A stretch of 64,000 nucleotides of DNA from Lachnospiraceae bacterium (GCA_015057445.1 SVEI01000007.1:1-64000), one strand, 5' to 3'. Counted from the first letter of the stretch, positions 25,794-35,403 are shown. Translations and numbers: made by a program. The notes: generated from the sequence alone by a model not told the origin.

Positions 25794-26487
25794 TTTTTCT
25801 CAGGCTCCTTTCCATAAGCTTAATACCTAAGCTAATTATTAATACAAGGACGATGTAAATCATCGCCATAACTAGGTAAGGTACCATGAATTCGTAGCTG
25901 TTGCTACCGATTAAGTTGAATGCTACATAAAGGTCAGCGGCGCCTACAAAGCTTACAACTGATGTCTCCTTAATAAGAGCAATAAACTCATTACCTAAGG
26001 TAGGAAGAATATTCTTAACTGCCTGTGGGATAACAATTTTAACCATAGTAGTACCGAAGCTTAAGCCTACTGCACGTCCTGCCTCCATTTGTCCAGCATC
26101 TACGGATAGGATTCCGCTTCGCATAATCTCGGAGATGTAGGCACCGGAGTTAAGACCGAATACCCATATGGCAACCTGTACACCAGTCATGTGTAAGCCC
26201 ATAAGTGGGAGAGCAACATAGTAAAATACCAGAAGCTGAACCACTATAGGAGTTCCACGGAATAAGCCTACATAGAAACTACAGAAACCATTTAAGATTC
26301 TTGGAAGAACCTTGTACTTTGGGATAACTCTTATAGTTGCAATAATAGTACCTATTAGAATACCGATTATAAGTCCTAAAACAGCTATAACAATGGTGTT
26401 TTTAAGACCCTCTAAAACCATTTTATAGCCATTTTGCTCTATGAAAATTTCTAAGAACCTGTTTAGCTTTTGTTCGAAATTACCCAT
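25777..26487 (-). CDS. Amino-acid ABC transporter permease
   Basis: A 236-residue HisM/GlnP-type permease with about five membrane helices. Family motifs: [32 protein letters not shown], and the EAA loop [21 protein letters not shown] region. It sits between the binding protein (8-base gap) and the ATPase (overlap), as one operon. Confidence 0.93.
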   Translation of the reverse strand: MGNFEQKLNRFLEIFIEQNGYKMVLEGLKNTIVIAVLGLIIGILIGTIIATIRVIPKYKVLPRILNGFCSFYVGLFRGTPIVVQLLVFYYVALPLMGLHMTGVQVAIWVFGLNSGAYISEIMRSGILSVDAGQMEAGRAVGLSFGTTMVKIVIPQAVKNILPTLGNEFIALIKETSVVSFVGAADLYVAFNLIGSNSYEFMVPYLVMAMIYIVLVLIISLGIKLMERSLRKSDRRN

Positions 26488-26495
26488 ATATACCT

Positions 26496-27350
26496 CTACT
26501 GCATTTCATTAATAGACTCTGTAATACACTTAGCTGGAGCTGAATCTATTATTACATAATCAATGTTGTTGTTAAGCAAATCCTGTACTGCCAATGCTCC
26601 ATTTTTATATCCAACTGTCTCACACTTAAAACCAGTAAAGCCCCAATCAGCATCACCTTCACAGTAGAACTGTCCTGTAGTACCAGTCTGAACACCAATC
26701 TTAGTTGATGAATCCTTAGAATTTAAAATTGCCTCTACATCAGCAACTGCCTTACAGTTATCAAACTCAGTGTCAGTTGACTTAACAATAAGTTTCTGTG
26801 AAGCACTGTAGTAAGAATCTGTAAATGTTACGTACTCCTCACGCTCTGGCTTTACAGTAAGACCAGCCATAGCGATATCACACTTGTGCTGACCAACTGA
26901 AAGACAAACTGCATCGAAATCCATGTTCTGGATAACAAGCTCTACACCAAGGTACTCGGCGAACTTAGCGGCAATCTCCATATCGATTCCGTAGTAATCT
27001 TCGCCCTGCATATATTCGAATGGCTCAAATGCAGCATTTGTAGCAACTACAAGCTGATCCTTGCTCTCGTCATACTTAGCAGACTTAACGGCTACTGGAG
27101 TACCATCGCCGAAGTAATTGTTACATATTTCATCAAATGTCCCGTCAGACTTAATCTGTGCAATAAAAGCATTTGCTTTTTCTAAAAGCTCTGGCTGCTC
27201 TTTATCTACACCAAATGCATATTCCTCACTAGTTAAGTCGATTTCAATAACCTTTGCTGTTACGGATTCTGTTTCTTTCTTTTCGCCACAACCTGTAAGA
27301 CATGATAATGCCATTACACATGTAAGCATAATTGCTAAAAGCTTTTTCAT
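26496..27350 (-). CDS. Circularly permuted amino-acid-binding lipoprotein
   Basis: A 284-residue lipoprotein, lipobox LTGC. The segment that normally ends family-3 binding proteins is at the front: residues about 36-85 read LTSEEYAFGVDKEQPELLEK and then IKSDGTFDEICNNYFGDG, equivalent to the usual C-terminal LTGEQYGIAVKKGN, DGTYDKI. The usual N-terminal strand (LVVATNAAFEPFEYMQGED) comes only after it, and the protein stops at IIDSAPAKCITESINEMQ, where a normal protein would go on into the closing helix. Permutation keeps all secondary-structure elements. It heads the second importer operon; the ligand is unknown. Confidence 0.85.
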   Translation of the reverse strand: MKKLLAIMLTCVMALSCLTGCGEKKETESVTAKVIEIDLTSEEYAFGVDKEQPELLEKANAFIAQIKSDGTFDEICNNYFGDGTPVAVKSAKYDESKDQLVVATNAAFEPFEYMQGEDYYGIDMEIAAKFAEYLGVELVIQNMDFDAVCLSVGQHKCDIAMAGLTVKPEREEYVTFTDSYYSASQKLIVKSTDTEFDNCKAVADVEAILNSKDSSTKIGVQTGTTGQFYCEGDADWGFTGFKCETVGYKNGALAVQDLLNNNIDYVIIDSAPAKCITESINEMQ

Positions 27351-27390
27351 TATAAAAATCCTCCTAAAATATTTAATTAATCATCTGCAT

Positions 27391-27419
27391 AATATACCAC
27401 GAATATGAGTAAAATGCAA
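27391..27419 (-). promoter_or_regulatory. Promoter of the second amino-acid importer operon
   Basis: On the minus strand: TTGCAT, 17 bases, TATATT, upstream of the binding-protein gene. Confidence 0.65.
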
Positions 27420-27491
27420 TGAAATCCTTTGTTTTCAAGGGTTTTTGTCCTGGGGAAATGAATATAATATAATCATCATCAGTACAAATGT

Positions 27492-27505
27492 AAACAATTG
27501 TTGAG
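27492..27505. promoter_or_regulatory. AACAATTGTTGAGA motif upstream of plsC-like gene
   Basis: AACAATTGTTGAGA is identical to 14 bases of an 18-base palindrome at 46768-46785, which lies ahead of another lipid-related gene group. Possibly a shared operator; chance matches of this length are not excluded in AT-rich DNA. Confidence 0.3.
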
Positions 27506-27587
27506 ATAATAGTTTAAAATAATACTTTATTTTAATAAAATCTTTATGATAATATATTTAAATGATAAGTCAATTGTGGAGGATTGT

Positions 27588-28349
27588 ATGCTAAGGTTTT
27601 GTTTTGTAATTGTGGTGTCTATACCATATGTAATACTATTATATGTGAAGTCATCGCACATGGATAAGTGTACTGGAAAATATACAGAAGAAGAGAGATA
27701 TGAATTTGCAAAGTTTATTGTAGATAAGATAATGAAGCATTCATTTATAGAAACTGATGTGTATGGAAAAGAAAATCTCCCTAAGGATGGTGGATATGTA
27801 ATGTACTCCAACCATCAAGGGAAATATGATATGGTGGGTATTATGTATGGTCATGAAAAACCATGTACCGTTGTAATGGATGAAGTAAGATCTAACCTTC
27901 CTATTATGAAACCATTTTTGGCAGTTGTGCAGGGAAGTACATTAGACAGGAGTGATATAAGGAACCAGGCAAAAACTATGAAAAAGCTTGTTCAAGAAGT
28001 AAATGAAGGAAGAAAATACGTAATATTTCCAGAAGGTGGATATAGTAACAATGGTAATAATTTAGGTGAATTTAAACCAGGTTCATTTAAGATATCAGTG
28101 AGAACAAAAACACCTATTGTACCAGTTGCCATAGTAGATTCATATGTTCCATATTCTTATAATTCACTTAGAAAGGTTACCACTCAGGTTCATTATTTAA
28201 AACCTATAGAGTATGAAGAATATAAGAATATGAGTACTGAAGAGATTGCACATATGGTTAGAGATATAATAGAAGCTAAGGTTAAAGAGCAACTTTCTGT
28301 AAAGAAAAGACGAGCTTTTTACGACAAAAGAATAAAACAGGTTGCATAG
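27588..28349 (+). CDS. 1-acyl-glycerol-3-phosphate acyltransferase (PlsC-like)
   Basis: A 253-residue membrane-bound acyltransferase. One N-terminal membrane helix (about 3-20) precedes the PlsC/LPLAT domain with catalytic NHQGKYD (HX4D) and the glycerol-phosphate block FPEGGYS; the third block is PIVPVAIVDSY. It would transfer an acyl chain to lysophosphatidate or a related lipid. The ATG follows GGAGG by five bases. It is divergent from the amino-acid importer and stands alone before a terminator. Confidence 0.88.
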   Translation: MLRFCFVIVVSIPYVILLYVKSSHMDKCTGKYTEEERYEFAKFIVDKIMKHSFIETDVYGKENLPKDGGYVMYSNHQGKYDMVGIMYGHEKPCTVVMDEVRSNLPIMKPFLAVVQGSTLDRSDIRNQAKTMKKLVQEVNEGRKYVIFPEGGYSNNGNNLGEFKPGSFKISVRTKTPIVPVAIVDSYVPYSYNSLRKVTTQVHYLKPIEYEEYKNMSTEEIAHMVRDIIEAKVKEQLSVKKRRAFYDKRIKQVA

Positions 28350-28377
28350 AAATAAAGTTTGTTATAAGAAGCTATAG

Positions 28378-28412
28378 AAGGTAGAATACAAAAAATGTAT
28401 TCTGCCTTTTTT
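28378..28412 (+). terminator. Terminator after the PlsC-like gene
   Basis: AAGGTAGAATACA pairs with TGTATTCTGCCTT around a short A-loop, then TTTT. Confidence 0.85.
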
Positions 28413-28473
28413 ACTAGGAATATTTAAGTAGATAATGTATAATAATAAAGATTATAGTATTTAGGAGGAGTTT

Positions 28474-29070
28474 ATGAAGAAATTAGGATTAATAGGAATG
28501 TCAATTGTGATGATGTTATCCTTTGCTGCTTGTGGTGATGATAAGAACAAGGACAATACAACTAATAGTGAGGTTGTCACTGAGGAAGAAGTTGCAATAA
28601 CAGATTCTCTTGAGATTTTTAATAATGTTTGGGCTACTTATGGAGATGATGAGAAGTTTTCAATAGCAGGTGGAGACTATAATAATTCAGTTATGGATGC
28701 ACCAGGTACATTTGCAGTTAGTGATACTGAAAGTTTAGATGCTATGTTAGGTGTGCCTGCTGATGCAGCAAGTCTTATAGATGGAGCAGCATCTATGATG
28801 CATATGATGAATGCAAATACATTTACAGCGGGAGCATATCATATTGCAGATGCAGCAAATCAGCAGACCTTCTGTGATAAGCTTAAGGATAATATAATGA
28901 ACAGACAGTGGATGTGTGGATTCCCTGACACATTGATTATAGTATCAATTGGTGATTCCTATGTGGTATCAGCTTTTGGAAATGCAGAAATTATTGAGAC
29001 ATTTAAGACTAAGCTTACTGCAGAATATCCTTCTGCAGCAATTGTATATGAGGAAAGCTTAGCTCAGTAG
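28474..29070 (+). CDS. Lipoprotein of unknown function, heading the MBOAT operon
   Basis: A 198-residue lipoprotein; lipobox FAAC, then an Asp/Lys/Thr-rich linker. The mature domain includes TDSLEIFNNVWATYGDDEKF and SVMDAPGTFAVSDTESLDAML and ends in a beta/alpha pair (TLIIVSIGDSYVVSAFG). I do not recognise the family. It begins after AGGAGG and stops ten bases before the MBOAT gene, so the three genes form an operon; it may help surface polymer acylation. Confidence 0.65.
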   Translation: MKKLGLIGMSIVMMLSFAACGDDKNKDNTTNSEVVTEEEVAITDSLEIFNNVWATYGDDEKFSIAGGDYNNSVMDAPGTFAVSDTESLDAMLGVPADAASLIDGAASMMHMMNANTFTAGAYHIADAANQQTFCDKLKDNIMNRQWMCGFPDTLIIVSIGDSYVVSAFGNAEIIETFKTKLTAEYPSAAIVYEESLAQ

Positions 29071-29079
29071 GAGTAAACT

Positions 29080-30480
29080 ATGGTATTTTCCAGCATGACA
29101 TTTTTATACTACTTTCTCCCTGTGGTGCTACTTGCATACTTTGTAGCACCCAGAAAAGTAAAAAACGGAGTACTGCTTTTGGCAAGTTTGTTTTTCTACG
29201 CCTGGGGAGAACCCAAATACATTGTTCTTATGAGTGTTACTGTACTTATAGGATATTTTTGTGCTCTTATGATAGAGTCCCGCAGGGGTAAAATATCAGG
29301 TAAGATTGCTTTAGTAGTAGCCTTGATTTGTTGTCTGGGTATATTAGGAGTTTTTAAATATTTTAATTTTTTTGTCAGTGGATTTAACAAAGTTACAGGT
29401 TTGTCAGTGGGATTTCTAAATGTGACATTGCCTATAGGAATAAGTTTCTATACATTTCAGTTAATTAGTTATGTTGTGGATGTGTATAGAGGAACTTTAA
29501 ATGCAGAGAAAAATTTTCTTAATCTATTTACTTATGTAGTCATGTTTCCACAGTTAATAGCAGGACCAATTGTTCGCTATCAGGACGTGGTATCAGATTT
29601 GGAAACAAGAAAACATAGTATACCTATGGTAAGAGAGGGGATACTCAGATTTGTCATAGGTCTTGGAAAGAAGGTTCTTATTGCAAACCAGTTAGGCGAA
29701 CTTGCAGATACCTATTTAGAGGTTCAGGATACATCAGTATTATTTGCATGGGTGTGTGCTATTGCTTCGGCACTTCAGATATATTTTGATTTCTCTGGCT
29801 ACAGTGATATGGCTATAGGTATAGGAAAAATATTAGGATTTAGATTCCCAGAGAACTTTAATTACCCATATATATCTTCTAGTATAACTGAATTCTGGAG
29901 ACGTTGGCACATGACTCTTGGTGGATGGTTTAGAGATTATGTGTATATACCATTGGGCGGAAGTAGGGTTAAATCAGGAAGGCTAGTGTTTAATCTGCTG
30001 ATTGTTTGGATGTTAACAGGTCTTTGGCATGGAGCATCTATTAATTTTGTGTTATGGGGAATGTTTTTTGGGGTTTTGCTCATAGCTGAGAAGTTATTTC
30101 TGTTGCCATACATTGAAAAAGCAAAGGTATTTAACCATATATATGTATTACTGGCTGTAATAATAAGTTTTGTAATATTTGACGCTGCAAATATTAGTCA
30201 GGCAGGAAATATGTTAGCAGACATGTTTGGCATAGGTGGAACTCCATTTATAACAGACGAGTCTATATACCATATTGTTAGCTATGGATTCACCTTATTT
30301 GTAGCCATAATTGGCGCAACTCCTTTAGTAAAGCATTTAAGCGTGAAGGCAATGTCTGTGGCTGAGAAGTATAAGCTTGATGCAGTACTAGAAGCTGTAG
30401 TGCTAGGGCTTATATTCATAATTGCTACGGCTCATCTAGTGGACGGTTCATTTAATCCGTTCCTGTATTTTAGATTCTAA
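29080..30480 (+). CDS. MBOAT-family membrane O-acyltransferase (AlgI/DltB-like)
   Basis: A 466-residue membrane protein with about 11-12 helices. Conserved MBOAT motifs are PQLIAGPIVRY, YSDMAIGIGKILGF, FWRRWHMTLGGWFRDYVYIP and LTGLWHGASINFVLWG; the His in LWHG is the catalytic residue of the family. It moves acetyl or other acyl groups across or within the membrane onto cell-surface polymers. The DHHW protein encoded 12 bases downstream is the usual partner. Confidence 0.93.
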   Translation: MVFSSMTFLYYFLPVVLLAYFVAPRKVKNGVLLLASLFFYAWGEPKYIVLMSVTVLIGYFCALMIESRRGKISGKIALVVALICCLGILGVFKYFNFFVSGFNKVTGLSVGFLNVTLPIGISFYTFQLISYVVDVYRGTLNAEKNFLNLFTYVVMFPQLIAGPIVRYQDVVSDLETRKHSIPMVREGILRFVIGLGKKVLIANQLGELADTYLEVQDTSVLFAWVCAIASALQIYFDFSGYSDMAIGIGKILGFRFPENFNYPYISSSITEFWRRWHMTLGGWFRDYVYIPLGGSRVKSGRLVFNLLIVWMLTGLWHGASINFVLWGMFFGVLLIAEKLFLLPYIEKAKVFNHIYVLLAVIISFVIFDAANISQAGNMLADMFGIGGTPFITDESIYHIVSYGFTLFVAIIGATPLVKHLSVKAMSVAEKYKLDAVLEAVVLGLIFIIATAHLVDGSFNPFLYFRF

Positions 30481-30492
30481 GGAGGTATGGGA

Positions 30493-31599
30493 ATGGAACG
30501 TCATAAAAGCAAAACAAAAGGAATATTAACAGTGATAGTGATGGCAGTTATTTTCTATGGATATGCTATACTCTGTTATGTAAAGCCTGCTGATGATGTG
30601 TCAGCTACTGAGAGAAGACCTTTGGCACAGATGCCACAGGTTACATTTGAATCTGTATATAATGGTGAGTTTTCAGATTCGTTTGAAGAATATGCTATGG
30701 ATCAGGCTCCTTTTAGAAATGAGCTTAGAAGTGCAAAGGTGATGTACCAATCCATAGTTATGCGAAGGCTAGATAATAATGATATGTATCTCAGTAATGG
30801 ATATATATCTAAGATTGATTATCCATTTAATGAAGCATCAGTTGAATATGCTACAGGGAAGTTTAGATATATATATGATAACTATCTTGCTGATGAGAAG
30901 ACAAGCATATATATGTCCATAATTCCTGACAAAAACTATTTTAATGAAAAATTATTTTATCCATCCTATGACTACAATGAGCTAGTGGTAAAAATGTGTG
31001 AAGGTATGGAATATGCTGAATACATTGATATTATGAGCTATCTGGAAATGGATGATTATTACCAGACAGATACTCATTTTAGGCAAGAAAAAATAGTGGA
31101 CGTATCAGAGCACCTAGCGAAAGAAATGAATGCAACAGTGGATAATGCCTATGATGAAATATTAGTAACGGATGATTTTAAAGGAGTGTATTACAGGCAG
31201 TTTGGAATGCCTATGAAGGGGGAAAATATGTATGTCCTCTGGAATACAACTTTAGAAGATATGCATGTTTATGATTGGGAAAATAGCAAGGAAATATCCC
31301 TCTACAATATGTCAGCACTAGACGGGGAAGATCCGTATGAGTTATATTTGCATGGTACACTTTCACTTATAACTATAGAAAATCCTAAAGCAACTACAGA
31401 AAAGGAATTGGTGGTATTTCGAGATTCATTTGGTAGTAGTATTGCACCCCTCCTTGCTACCGGATATAAGAAAATCACGTTGGTGGATATAAGATACTTG
31501 CCAGCAAATATGGTTGGGAATTTTGTTGATTTTGAAAGTCAGGATGTGCTGTTTTTATACAGTGCGTCTCTTCTTAATAATAGTCAGACTCTGAAATAA
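30493..31599 (+). CDS. DHHW/AlgX-like surface acylation partner
   Basis: A 368-residue protein with one N-terminal membrane anchor (about 10-28) and an SGNH-like extracellular domain. Landmarks: RRPLAQMPQVTFESVYNGEF, then DQAPFRNELR, TDTHFRQE (the DxH block) and FRDSFGSSIAPLL, in which the Ser of RDSFGSS fits the nucleophile position of AlgX/AlgJ-type transferases. With the MBOAT it probably O-acetylates an exopolysaccharide or wall polymer. The chosen ATG lies seven bases after GGAGG, preferable to one adjoining it. Confidence 0.85.
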   Translation: MERHKSKTKGILTVIVMAVIFYGYAILCYVKPADDVSATERRPLAQMPQVTFESVYNGEFSDSFEEYAMDQAPFRNELRSAKVMYQSIVMRRLDNNDMYLSNGYISKIDYPFNEASVEYATGKFRYIYDNYLADEKTSIYMSIIPDKNYFNEKLFYPSYDYNELVVKMCEGMEYAEYIDIMSYLEMDDYYQTDTHFRQEKIVDVSEHLAKEMNATVDNAYDEILVTDDFKGVYYRQFGMPMKGENMYVLWNTTLEDMHVYDWENSKEISLYNMSALDGEDPYELYLHGTLSLITIENPKATTEKELVVFRDSFGSSIAPLLATGYKKITLVDIRYLPANMVGNFVDFESQDVLFLYSASLLNNSQTLK

Positions 31600-31627
31600 A
31601 AATAGAGACCTATGGTCTCTATTTTTT
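31598..31627. terminator. Bidirectional terminator overlapping a stop codon
   Basis: AAAAATAGAGACC, TAT, GGTCTCTATTTTTT. It ends both the DHHW gene and the XRE gene on the other strand. Confidence 0.88.
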
Positions 31628-31948
31628 AATTTCAGTTTTCATAAATGCTTCGAGCATATTGGTGATGCGCAACTGATCTAATCTATTTAATTTTTCAAAC
31701 TCAATTTGAAACGAAGCTAATTTTGACATATAACCAACATTTAACATATCACCTAATAATTCATCCGCCGTCACGTTGAGACTGTTGGCAATATTAACAA
31801 AGGTTTCCAACTTAGGCACCTTTTCACCACGCTCAATCATACCAATATATGCTGGAGAAACATCAGCTTTTTCTGATAGCTGTTCTTGAGTTAAGCCTAG
31901 TGATATTCGCTTTTCTTTAATGTTTTTTCCAATTCTGGTGACGTCCAT
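31619..31948 (-). CDS. Small XRE-family regulator
   Basis: A 109-residue DNA-binding protein. The helix-turn-helix lies in residues 5-60 (IGKNIKEKRISLGLTQEQLS, then DVSPAYIGMIERGEKVPK). The C-terminal 45 residues (MSKLASFQIEFEKLNRLDQL) are helical and may serve as a dimerisation arm, as in SinR-like repressors. The ATG follows GGAG by about eight bases. A 13-base palindrome upstream could be its own operator. Confidence 0.85.
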   Translation of the reverse strand: MDVTRIGKNIKEKRISLGLTQEQLSEKADVSPAYIGMIERGEKVPKLETFVNIANSLNVTADELLGDMLNVGYMSKLASFQIEFEKLNRLDQLRITNMLEAFMKTEIKK

Positions 31949-31974
31949 AAAAATCTCCAATTAGTTGTAATTTG

Positions 31975-31987
31975 ATACTAATAGTAT
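31975..31987. promoter_or_regulatory. Possible operator of the XRE regulator
   Basis: ATACTAATAGTAT is a perfect odd palindrome 27 bases upstream of the regulator start; a related TATAGTATA lies at 32038-32046 toward the divergent HAD gene. Autoregulation is a guess from position. Confidence 0.35.
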
Positions 31988-32161
31988 AGATTGTTTGGAT
32001 TTCAATATACATAAACTAGTGGTGTTATTTGTTAACTTATAGTATACATTATAATGATTTTTGCAGTTAGATTAGGGCAACATGTTGAAGAACGTATGTT
32101 GAGATGGTATATTGATTTGGTAATATAGATATATCAGTAATTAAGGAAAGTTGGTGAATAT

Positions 32162-32812
32162 ATGAATTATGAGGCAGTAGTTTTTGATATGGACGGAGTT
32201 ATATTTGACTCGGAGAAGAGAGTAGTGGAATGCTGGAAAGTTATAGCTGATAAATATGGTGTTCCAGATATAGAAGAAGCATGTAGGGAGTGTTTTGGGT
32301 GTAACCAGATAGTTGCTAAGGAACGATTTCTAAAACGTTATGGTCAGGATTTCCCTTATGTGGAATATAAGAAGGAAATGTCTGATTTGTTCCATGAGAG
32401 ATATGATAATGGAAACTTGCCAATGCTGCCTGGTGTTGTTGAAATTCTAACATATCTTAAGGAAAATAATAAAAAGATAGCTCTAGCAACCTCTACTAGA
32501 AGACAGTCGGCAGAGCAAGGGCTAGTCTGGGCAGGTATCATAGATTACTTTGATGCAATCATCTGTGGAGATATGGTGGAGCGTAGTAAGCCAGATCCAG
32601 ATATTTTTCTAAAGGCCTGTACAGAACTTGGAGTTAAACCAAATGAGGCTTATGCCATAGAGGATTCCTACAATGGTATTCGTGCCGCATATAAAGGTGG
32701 GCTAATGCCTATAATGGTTCCTGATATGATGGAGCCAAATGAAGAAATGAAACAACTTTGTATCACCATAGAAGAGTCATTACTTTATGTTATTGAATAT
32801 CTAAATTCATAA
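32162..32812 (+). CDS. HAD-superfamily hydrolase (beta-phosphoglucomutase-like)
   Basis: A 216-residue HAD enzyme with cap domain C1. Motif I is VVFDMDGVIFDSE (Asp9 nucleophile, Asp11), motif II is IALATSTRR, motif III includes the Lys of RSKPDPDIFLKA, and motif IV is AIEDSYNGI. These residues are all intact, so it is a likely phosphatase or phosphoglucomutase of small sugar phosphates; substrate cannot be named. GAAAGTTGGTG precedes the ATG. It ends at a terminator. Confidence 0.88.
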   Translation: MNYEAVVFDMDGVIFDSEKRVVECWKVIADKYGVPDIEEACRECFGCNQIVAKERFLKRYGQDFPYVEYKKEMSDLFHERYDNGNLPMLPGVVEILTYLKENNKKIALATSTRRQSAEQGLVWAGIIDYFDAIICGDMVERSKPDPDIFLKACTELGVKPNEAYAIEDSYNGIRAAYKGGLMPIMVPDMMEPNEEMKQLCITIEESLLYVIEYLNS

Positions 32813-32847
32813 TTGAAAAGTGAAGTAAGGACAGCACAGTGCTAATT

Positions 32848-32892
32848 AGCCTTTGCATAGTTCAAATTATGAACGTGCAAAGGCTTTATTTT
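32848..32892 (+). terminator. Terminator after the HAD gene
   Basis: AGCCTTTGCA/TGCAAAGGCT with an inner GTTCA/TGAAC stem, then TTATTTTT. Confidence 0.85.
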
Positions 32893-32988
32893 TGCAAAAA
32901 AGCAACGAATTACCATAGGCAAAGTCATTTACATTTATTTTTATAGGAATTATAATTATAACTAATACAATGAAGGAGGAAAATGCTT

Positions 32989-35394
32989 ATGAAAGCGAAG
33001 ATGAAAATTTTAGCTTTGATGCTTGGCTCATTTATGGTTTTGATGTTGCTGTCAAACCAAGTGATGCTGGTGTCCATGGCTGAAGAAGCGGAGGAAACCG
33101 CTATTAGCTACCAGGAAGTAACAACCAGTATGGGTCTTGGTGAACTTACTGTATCAGGGGAGATTAAACGTTATTCTTACCCGATATGTATTGATTCTAC
33201 TACAGGAGAGATTAGTACAAGATACGATAACGGATATATGTACAAAATCATTGTTCCATCCAGTAACGTGTATGAATTAAGTATCAACTATAATGGTAGT
33301 AGTGCGGAGTCAAAAATAGCTGGTGCTGTGTTGTATCCATACACTAATGAGGCAGGAGAGGAATTCCTATCAAGCGTTCCGTTTGAACTAGGGAGCGATA
33401 ATAAAATAGCAAACATAAGCATATCAGAACAGGCTTATCTTATTTTATATGATTTTGAATGGACTGATGTAGATATTGTCTTATCCGATGTTGCAAATAT
33501 TGCCACACTTAAGGATAAGGCTATAACAGTAACTAAAACAGGTAATATAGAGGGTGTTATATCTGAAAAAAGCTATATATACTCGTCGGAAAGAAAGCAA
33601 AACACTAGAGGTTTTTTATTAAAGGCAACTCTTGCACCAGGTCAGGGGTATTCCTTGGATGCACCTAGTGATTACAGAAGTGACATTCAGTTTATCGTGT
33701 TCAATGAAGAAGCATTAGGTGTAGATGCAATCAATTTCAGTGATTGGGCGAGTTCTACCCCTGTTTTCAATGATACTACTAAAACTGCTACATATTATAT
33801 TTGGGTATCATTTTATAATCCAAATATAGATTATGATAAAGTGCCGATTATTGTAGGTAACATAGTATTTGTAAGTGATATGCCTGCCACTGCAATTAGT
33901 GTAGACGGAAAGGCAACAGCGGTTAAGTCGGGAACTCAAGATGTTAATACGCTTTCAGTTTATGAGGAGAACGATGAGCAGTATTACCAGATAGAGACAT
34001 TAAAGGGGAGTGTTTATTCTATAGAACTTCCTGCAAATTCAGCCTATACAATTAGATATGAATATACAGGTGAAACTGTTAGTGGAGCTCCTACTCTTAA
34101 TTCATCCTTATATGTTTATAATGATAAGGACTTATGGATGAGAAATCTATTTATCTCTAATACCACAGCAGAAAATTATGATGGACAATGGGCAGAGACA
34201 AGAATAGTTAATTCAGAGAGTACAGCAAAGAAGTACTATCTCGTCCCATATGGTGTATTTACAGAGGGTCAGATGATTGTGTCAGTTGAGCCAGTACCAC
34301 AGGTTAATGTTAGCTACCGAACTCATATCCAATCCTATGGATGGGAAGCCGACGCTAAGGATATTTCAAAGTGGAAATCCAATGGTACTATGTCAGGAAC
34401 TAGTGGAAAGGCAAAGAGACTCGAGGGAATCAATATAGTAGTAGATTCTGCTGTAGATGGAAAGAATGTAAATCTTGGAATTCAGTATACAACTCACTGT
34501 CAGAGCTATGGATGGTTGCCTTGGTCATCTAATGGTGAGATGAATGGTACAGAAGGTGAAGCTAAACGTCTTGAAGCTATTATGATAAAGCTTACTGATA
34601 TGGATGAGGAGTGCTATGATGTATACTACAGAGTACATGCACAGTCATATGGTTGGTTAGGCTGGGCAAAAAATGGAGAACCAGCTGGAACAGCAGGATA
34701 TGGAAAAAGACTTGAGGGAATACAGATAGTTGTTGTTCCAAAAGGAGGTACATTTGACAATAATAAGGATGGTATAAAGTCAGCCCGCACAGAAGCTTTT
34801 GTAGCAAAGGAGGGAAAGTCACCTATAGTGAATTATCCTCATACAAGTAATACCAACCCTGAAGTGCCAGGCGATAATGATATAAATGTATCCTACCGGA
34901 CTCACGTGCAGAAATATGGCTGGCAGGGCTGGAAATACAATGGTCAGATGTCAGGTACTAGCGGAGAGTCAAAGAGACTTGAGGGTATAGAAATCAACCT
35001 TACAAATATGCCATCATACATAGATGGAGACATAGTATATACTACTCATGTGCAGAAATATGGTTGGCAAGGAAAACTTGACGACCAGTCTACTTGGAAG
35101 AAGAACGGTGAGATGAGTGGAACTAGCGGAGAGGCTAAAAGACTTGAGGCTATATGTATTAATCTGACTGGAGGAATGGCAGAAAACTATGATATTTATT
35201 ATCGTGTTCATGCACAGTCCTATGGCTGGCTTGGATGGGTTTCAAACGGTGCACCTGCCGGAACAGCAGGCTATGGAAAGAGACTTGAAGGAATTCAGAT
35301 AGTTCTTGTTCCAAAGGGAGAAGCTGGACCAGCAAAGAACTATGAAGGAATTACATCCGCAAGAACAGAAGGATATATTTCAAAGCAGAATTAA
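32989..35394 (+). CDS. Secreted protein with six ChW repeats
   Basis: An 801-residue exported protein. The signal peptide (MKAKMKILALMLGSFMVLML) ends near residue 32 (SMAEEAEE). Residues about 40-435 form one or more beta-rich domains of unknown type. From about residue 441 come six ChW repeats (Clostridial hydrophobic with conserved W), each built on H-x-Q-x-YGW, NG, G-T-x-G-x-x-KRLE-x-I; they occur as two trios with the same internal order (YRTH, TTH, YRVHAQSYGWLGW). An acidic/Pro linker separates the trios. ChW repeats are linked to cell-surface binding or assembly. The start chosen lies nine bases after AAGGAGG. No sortase or anchor motif is visible. Confidence 0.9.
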   Translation: MKAKMKILALMLGSFMVLMLLSNQVMLVSMAEEAEETAISYQEVTTSMGLGELTVSGEIKRYSYPICIDSTTGEISTRYDNGYMYKIIVPSSNVYELSINYNGSSAESKIAGAVLYPYTNEAGEEFLSSVPFELGSDNKIANISISEQAYLILYDFEWTDVDIVLSDVANIATLKDKAITVTKTGNIEGVISEKSYIYSSERKQNTRGFLLKATLAPGQGYSLDAPSDYRSDIQFIVFNEEALGVDAINFSDWASSTPVFNDTTKTATYYIWVSFYNPNIDYDKVPIIVGNIVFVSDMPATAISVDGKATAVKSGTQDVNTLSVYEENDEQYYQIETLKGSVYSIELPANSAYTIRYEYTGETVSGAPTLNSSLYVYNDKDLWMRNLFISNTTAENYDGQWAETRIVNSESTAKKYYLVPYGVFTEGQMIVSVEPVPQVNVSYRTHIQSYGWEADAKDISKWKSNGTMSGTSGKAKRLEGINIVVDSAVDGKNVNLGIQYTTHCQSYGWLPWSSNGEMNGTEGEAKRLEAIMIKLTDMDEECYDVYYRVHAQSYGWLGWAKNGEPAGTAGYGKRLEGIQIVVVPKGGTFDNNKDGIKSARTEAFVAKEGKSPIVNYPHTSNTNPEVPGDNDINVSYRTHVQKYGWQGWKYNGQMSGTSGESKRLEGIEINLTNMPSYIDGDIVYTTHVQKYGWQGKLDDQSTWKKNGEMSGTSGEAKRLEAICINLTGGMAENYDIYYRVHAQSYGWLGWVSNGAPAGTAGYGKRLEGIQIVLVPKGEAGPAKNYEGITSARTEGYISKQN

Positions 35395-35403
35395 TGAATA
35401 TAC

